Under the pieces are notes generated by a model. The model had not been told where the DNA came from. It did no database searches and worked only from the letters and a program-made list of their open reading frames with translations. The position numbers and the translations under genes are program-made. A stretch of 64,000 nucleotides of DNA from Photobacterium kagoshimensis (GTDB lineage Bacteria > Pseudomonadota > Gammaproteobacteria > Enterobacterales > Vibrionaceae). Below are positions 61,224 to 64,000 of this stretch, piece after piece; positions within the stretch are counted from its first letter, which is position 1, and every line of letters begins with the position of its first letter. The stretch is taken from contig NZ_JAKJSO010000019.1 in assembly GCF_050337045.1 (NCBI RefSeq), positions 73,595 through 137,594 of the forward strand, read 5' to 3'.

Positions 61224-62093
61224 ATGACCACCTCTTCAAATAAACCCGCCCAAGAGCTGACAATAAAAAGTACTCAGAGCACGACTGAGAAGACATCTTC
61301 GACCCGACGAAACGCCAAACAATACACAGAAGCAATAGCGAAGCTGTTTGTCGTCAATCACCTAATAACGGAAACGGAAGAATGTTCAATTGAACTACGG
61401 ACTCAACAGCGGGAACAAAAAGAGCGTGAAGCTCAGCAAGCTAATCTAGAAAAGATACTAAAAATTGCTTATGACGTTAGCAATGAAGACAGTGCAAATA
61501 TGCCTGATCCTGACTGGTTGGCACAATTCATGTCGATTGCAAAAAATATTCATAGCGCCAATATGCAAGCACTCTGGGGAAGAGTACTAAAAAAAGAAGT
61601 CACAGCACCAGGTAGCTTTTCGATCAAAGCACTGAACACTCTTAAGAATATGACAAAAAAAGATGCACATGCCTTTCAGCATGCATGCTCCCTTAGTTGT
61701 AGTTTTGGTACAGATCAAGGACGAAAACTACTCACTGGCGCAATTAGTCACAAAATGAGTCTGCTTGTCATTCCTAAGCGTGAGCAATCAAAATTAACTC
61801 TCGGGCAGTACCAACTCCCCTACCATGAACTTTTATCACTCATCGAACTCGGGATCATTCACGCATCAGAACTTGAGTCAGGCACTATATCTCAGCACCA
61901 AGCACTGCCTCTGAATTACCAAAACCATCATTTTAAAGTATTAGCCAACAGTAAAATGAGCACATTAACTTATTACCGCTTTACGCCAACGGGTAATGAA
62001 CTCGCTCACTTACTGCCCGTTAGCCTGTATGAGGGGTATCAAACTGACTTAATTAACCTGTTAAGCCGATACTTCATGGTTGAATCCAGCTAA
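61224..62093 (+). CDS. TIGR03899-like (DUF2806-related) protein
   Basis: A 289-residue soluble protein. It has a Ser/Thr/Lys-rich N-terminus, a charged helix (about 55-85, QQREQKEREAQQ), then PDPDWLAQFMSIAKNIHSANMQALWGRVLKKEV, which fits a family seen in gammaproteobacteria (TIGR03899/DUF2806 by memory). The function is unknown; there is no signal peptide or membrane helix. It is a single gene after the zinc operon terminator, convergent to the glycosyltransferase. Confidence 0.6.
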   Translation: MTTSSNKPAQELTIKSTQSTTEKTSSTRRNAKQYTEAIAKLFVVNHLITETEECSIELRTQQREQKEREAQQANLEKILKIAYDVSNEDSANMPDPDWLAQFMSIAKNIHSANMQALWGRVLKKEVTAPGSFSIKALNTLKNMTKKDAHAFQHACSLSCSFGTDQGRKLLTGAISHKMSLLVIPKREQSKLTLGQYQLPYHELLSLIELGIIHASELESGTISQHQALPLNYQNHHFKVLANSKMSTLTYYRFTPTGNELAHLLPVSLYEGYQTDLINLLSRYFMVESS

Positions 62094-62121
62094 ATAAAAA
62101 ACGCCCTTAAAAGAGCGTTTA
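62094..62121. terminator. Terminator between the TIGR03899-like gene and the glycosyltransferase
   Basis: On the minus strand AAACGCTC / GGGCGTTT (one wobble) with a 6-nt loop is followed by TTTTATTT; the plus strand has a weaker T-tail. Confidence 0.8.
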
Positions 62122-62129
62122 TAAGTTAA

Positions 62130-63188
62130 CTATTTCAAACCTAACCGAGAGTATATTGCGCTGACATCAATATTCTCAATGTCGGTTAAATTAACCGTAT
62201 TAGCGCCAATACAACCATAGACAGTTGGATCGGTTTCTGTAAATAAACCGACGCAATTTGCACCTGCCGCATCCGCCAAATGCAAAGGTCCAGTATCAGA
62301 ACAAATAAACATGTCACATTGTGCTAAAAATGCAGCTAGAGCACGCATATCCGCATTTTGATAAACTTGCGTATCGCCCTCTAAAGGCGTCTGAATATCA
62401 GGACTCAAGATTTCAACACAAATGGTATTTTCAGGATCGTAGTCTTTAAACTTAGCAACGATCCCTCGCCATACGTTGTCACTCAACACTTTAGTGCCCC
62501 TTGCCCCACGAAAATATGCAAGCACTCGAGCCCCACTATCTTTAGACAAATCACGTAAAGCTGTTGTTGCCGACTCTACCTCACCCTCAGACAAAATAAT
62601 TTCATAACCATAGGGCTTTTCTAATTGATTGCCAATTCCCTCTAATATTTTTAAAGGCTTGAAAGCAAAGTGCCTTTCACAGCCATCTTCAGTAACAGCA
62701 TGCGGGAATGCAATACCATTAATATCAGAGACAAATGAGGCTTTATTACGTCCATTCATCAAGGCTGAAGTAACGGCATCACCAACCGATTGATAAGGCA
62801 TCAGTACTAAATCATAGTCCTGTTTCTTCAGCTCTTTAATACATTCTCTCCACTTAAAAATATCTTTAAAAGAAAAGTGAGAATAAAATATTTTGTCAAT
62901 TGCGATATTTTCAAAAATCTTCCCTTGCCAAGGCAAATTCAAAACAAGGTCAATTTCAGCATTCGGGTAACACTTTCTAGTCTCATGCAGAAATGGTAAT
63001 AAGAAGAACATATTACCGATGCGCTTATTTGTTCTAACAATCAATATCTTTTCAACGTCTTCAGGTTTGATCAACGAATCAACCATAATCTTTTTGTTAT
63101 TGATAACTTGAAACAGGAGCACCTCAAGTTTCATCATTTTTTTTCGTCGATATTGATCAAATTTTCGCAGCGAGTCTTTAAAGCTCAT
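62130..63188 (-). CDS. Glycosyltransferase family 9 (heptosyltransferase-like)
   Basis: A 352-residue GT9 enzyme of the ADP-heptose:LPS heptosyltransferase group. The first domain contains ILIVRTNKRIGNMFFLLPFL, and the nucleotide-sugar domain has CDMFICSDTGPLHLADAAG followed by VGLFTETDPTVYG. It probably adds a sugar to the LPS core or another surface glycan. It stands alone, with no other glycan genes visible. The ATG at 63188 is used; the codon before it is TTG. A 35-residue Lys/Arg-rich segment precedes the GT domain. Confidence 0.85.
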   Translation of the reverse strand: MSFKDSLRKFDQYRRKKMMKLEVLLFQVINNKKIMVDSLIKPEDVEKILIVRTNKRIGNMFFLLPFLHETRKCYPNAEIDLVLNLPWQGKIFENIAIDKIFYSHFSFKDIFKWRECIKELKKQDYDLVLMPYQSVGDAVTSALMNGRNKASFVSDINGIAFPHAVTEDGCERHFAFKPLKILEGIGNQLEKPYGYEIILSEGEVESATTALRDLSKDSGARVLAYFRGARGTKVLSDNVWRGIVAKFKDYDPENTICVEILSPDIQTPLEGDTQVYQNADMRALAAFLAQCDMFICSDTGPLHLADAAGANCVGLFTETDPTVYGCIGANTVNLTDIENIDVSAIYSRLGLK

Positions 63189-63345
63189 CAAAAATTTCCC
63201 GTTAAAATAGAAGAGTTAAGATATTAAGCCCCATAATACGTGGATTACAGAGCTGCCTCCACTTAATTTACGGATTCAAAAGTACCTTATCTTATTGGGT
63301 GAATGAAACTACGTAAATGACACCGCTAGTATTATTATTCAAACG
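63189..63345. other. Gap between the glycosyltransferase and the rRNA operon end
   Basis: No gene or strong structure was seen; it should contain the glycosyltransferase promoter on the minus strand. Confidence 0.3.
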
Positions 63346-63370
63346 AAAAACCCAAGCAGCAAGGCTTGGG
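63346..63370 (-). terminator. Terminator at the end of the rRNA operon
   Basis: On the minus strand CCCAAGC / GCTTGGG with a 6-nt loop is followed by TTTTT. It ends the transcript after the degenerate tRNA element. Confidence 0.85.
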
Positions 63371-63383
63371 CTTAGATATAAAG

Positions 63384-63501
63384 TGGCGGAGCGGACGGAA
63401 CTTTATATAGATAAACTGCCACACCGAAAATCAGCGCGCCCCTCGGCGTGATAGGCCGCTGCCTTCAAGGTAAAGAGGCTAACCAACTGAACTACCGCTG
63501 C
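63384..63501 (-). pseudogene. Degenerate tRNA-Asp-like element
   Basis: This 118-nt stretch keeps the D-arm half of the neighbouring tRNA-Asp (AGCGGTAGTTCAGTTGGTTAG), an anticodon-like CGGCCTATCACGCCG with ATC in place of GTC, and the 3' end CCGTCCGCTCCGCCA. About 20 nt are inserted after the D-arm, and the T-arm is replaced by an unrelated segment. It cannot fold as a normal tRNA. A 9-bp inverted repeat (63376-63384 with 63400-63408) puts its CCA end in a hairpin loop. Confidence 0.75.
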
Positions 63502-63531
63502 CGCGCCATGATTCGTCAAAGTACAAACGTA

Positions 63532-63561
63532 AAAAAGCCCAAGTCGTAAGACTCGGGCTTA
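63532..63561 (-). terminator. Terminator-like hairpin between tRNA-Asp and its degenerate copy
   Basis: On the minus strand GCCCGAGTC / GACTTGGGC (one wobble, TTAC loop) is followed by TTTTTTACG. It is the counterpart of the hairpin at 63346-63370, so terminator plus tRNA seem to have been duplicated together. Confidence 0.82.
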
Positions 63562-63568
63562 GTATAAG

Positions 63569-63645
63569 TGGCGGAGCGGACGGGACTCGAACCCGCGACC
63601 CCCGGCGTGACAGGCCGGTATTCTAACCAACTGAACTACCGCTCC
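63569..63645 (-). tRNA. tRNA-Asp (GTC)
   Basis: A full 77-nt cloverleaf: acceptor GGAGCGG / CCGCTCC with encoded CCA, D-arm with AGTTGGTTAG, anticodon loop CTGTCAC (GTC), and T-loop GGTTCGAGTCC. It lies downstream of 5S rRNA in the same operon. Confidence 0.97.
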
Positions 63646-63710
63646 ACACGGTGATAAACAGTAACCTGTCTATCCGATACACGTCGTTCAATACGTATAT
63701 CTAAAATTGA

Positions 63711-63829
63711 AGCCTGGCGATGACCTACTCTCACATGGGGAGACCCCACACTACCATCGGCGCTATTACGTTTCACTACTGAGTTCGGCATGGGATCAGG
63801 TGGGTCCATAATGCTATGGTCGCCAAGCA
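63711..63829 (-). rRNA. rrf: 5S ribosomal RNA
   Basis: About 119 nt. The 5' end TGCTTGGCGACCATAGC, central CCCATGCCGAACTCAG and GTGTGGGGTCTCCCCATG, and 3' GCCAGGC pair as in gammaproteobacterial 5S. It precedes tRNA-Asp in the rRNA transcript. Confidence 0.97.
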
Positions 63830-63951
63830 AATTCGGGTTATTCACCGCCATCAGGCGATAAATACAATCTGGGAAAATCTAACTAGTTTCAATATCGTTC
63901 TTAACACGCATTCAAGCGTTTATGGAGTCCGTAAAACCCCTTGGGTGTTGT

Positions 63952-64000
63952 ATGGTTAAGCCTCACGGGCAATTAGTACAGGTTAGCTCAATGCCTCGCA
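63952..64000 (-). rRNA. rrl: 23S ribosomal RNA, 3' end (partial)
   Basis: The last roughly 49 nt of 23S rRNA enter from the right edge: GCATTGAGCTAACC, TACTAATTGCCCGTGAGGCTTAACC is the conserved 3' end. The exact end is uncertain by a few bases. The 120-nt spacer to 5S contains a processing-type stem. Confidence 0.93.

Noticed and set aside
63636..63851. Minus-strand ORF of 71 codons
   Set aside because: It lies across 5S rRNA and the tRNA-Asp 5' end, so it is not a protein gene.

Overview
This window looks like a chromosomal segment from a Vibrionaceae gammaproteobacterium, most likely Photobacterium. That is inferred from gene order and protein similarity as I recall them, not from a search. 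The content is mostly core housekeeping: leuLABCD, thiBPQ, lptD-surA-pdxA-rsmA-apaG-apaH, rplU-rpmA-yhbE-obg, ispB, mdh/argR, mpl-ubiX, fbp, ppa, tamAB-ytfP and msrA. The right end is the tail of an rRNA operon. I see no prophage, insertion sequence, integron or CRISPR array.

Region by region. 1-8 kb: the N-terminal part of an acyl-CoA synthetase, leuO, then a TetR-MFP-RND efflux operon, all on the minus strand. 8-13.4 kb: the leucine operon behind a leader peptide and attenuator. 13.5-15.7 kb: a DUF488 protein, a small membrane protein whose ribosome-binding site lies in a terminator-like hairpin, and a secreted DUF547 protein. 15.7-19.3 kb: a TPP riboswitch and the thiamine ABC transporter thiBPQ. 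19.3-25.9 kb: a PIN-PhoH protein, rapA, rluA and djlA. 26-33 kb: the lptD...apaH outer-membrane/maturation cluster. 33-38 kb: folA, yjjB-yjjP and the rplU-rpmA-yhbE-obg group. 38-41.4 kb: ispB, a 63-aa protein, mdh and argR. 41.7-46 kb: a TAXI-type TRAP transporter with a UspA-like protein. 46-50 kb: ubiX, mpl, fbp and ppa. 50-57.7 kb: ytfP, tamB, tamA, msrA, ytfK and ytfJ. 57.7-61.1 kb: a zinc-linked operon (zrgA-like His-rich protein, ABC ATPase, permease, DUF3299 protein) behind a Zur-like site. 61.2-64 kb: a TIGR03899-like protein, a family 9 glycosyltransferase, a degenerate tRNA-like element, tRNA-Asp, 5S rRNA and the 3' end of 23S rRNA.

The main points for a second look are regulatory or RNA-level: a compact leu attenuator whose antiterminator arm overlaps the leader stop codon; a rearranged tandem copy of tRNA-Asp with its own upstream terminator at the end of the rRNA operon; a hairpin plus T-tract directly in front of the DUF2798-like gene; a terminator between zrgA and its ABC genes together with a 39-bp in-frame tandem repeat of metal-binding residues; a CRP-like palindrome lying on an extended -10 promoter of yhbE; a 12-bp inverted repeat in front of mdh; and an altered cysteine layout in LptD. 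No wholly new multi-gene system was evident.
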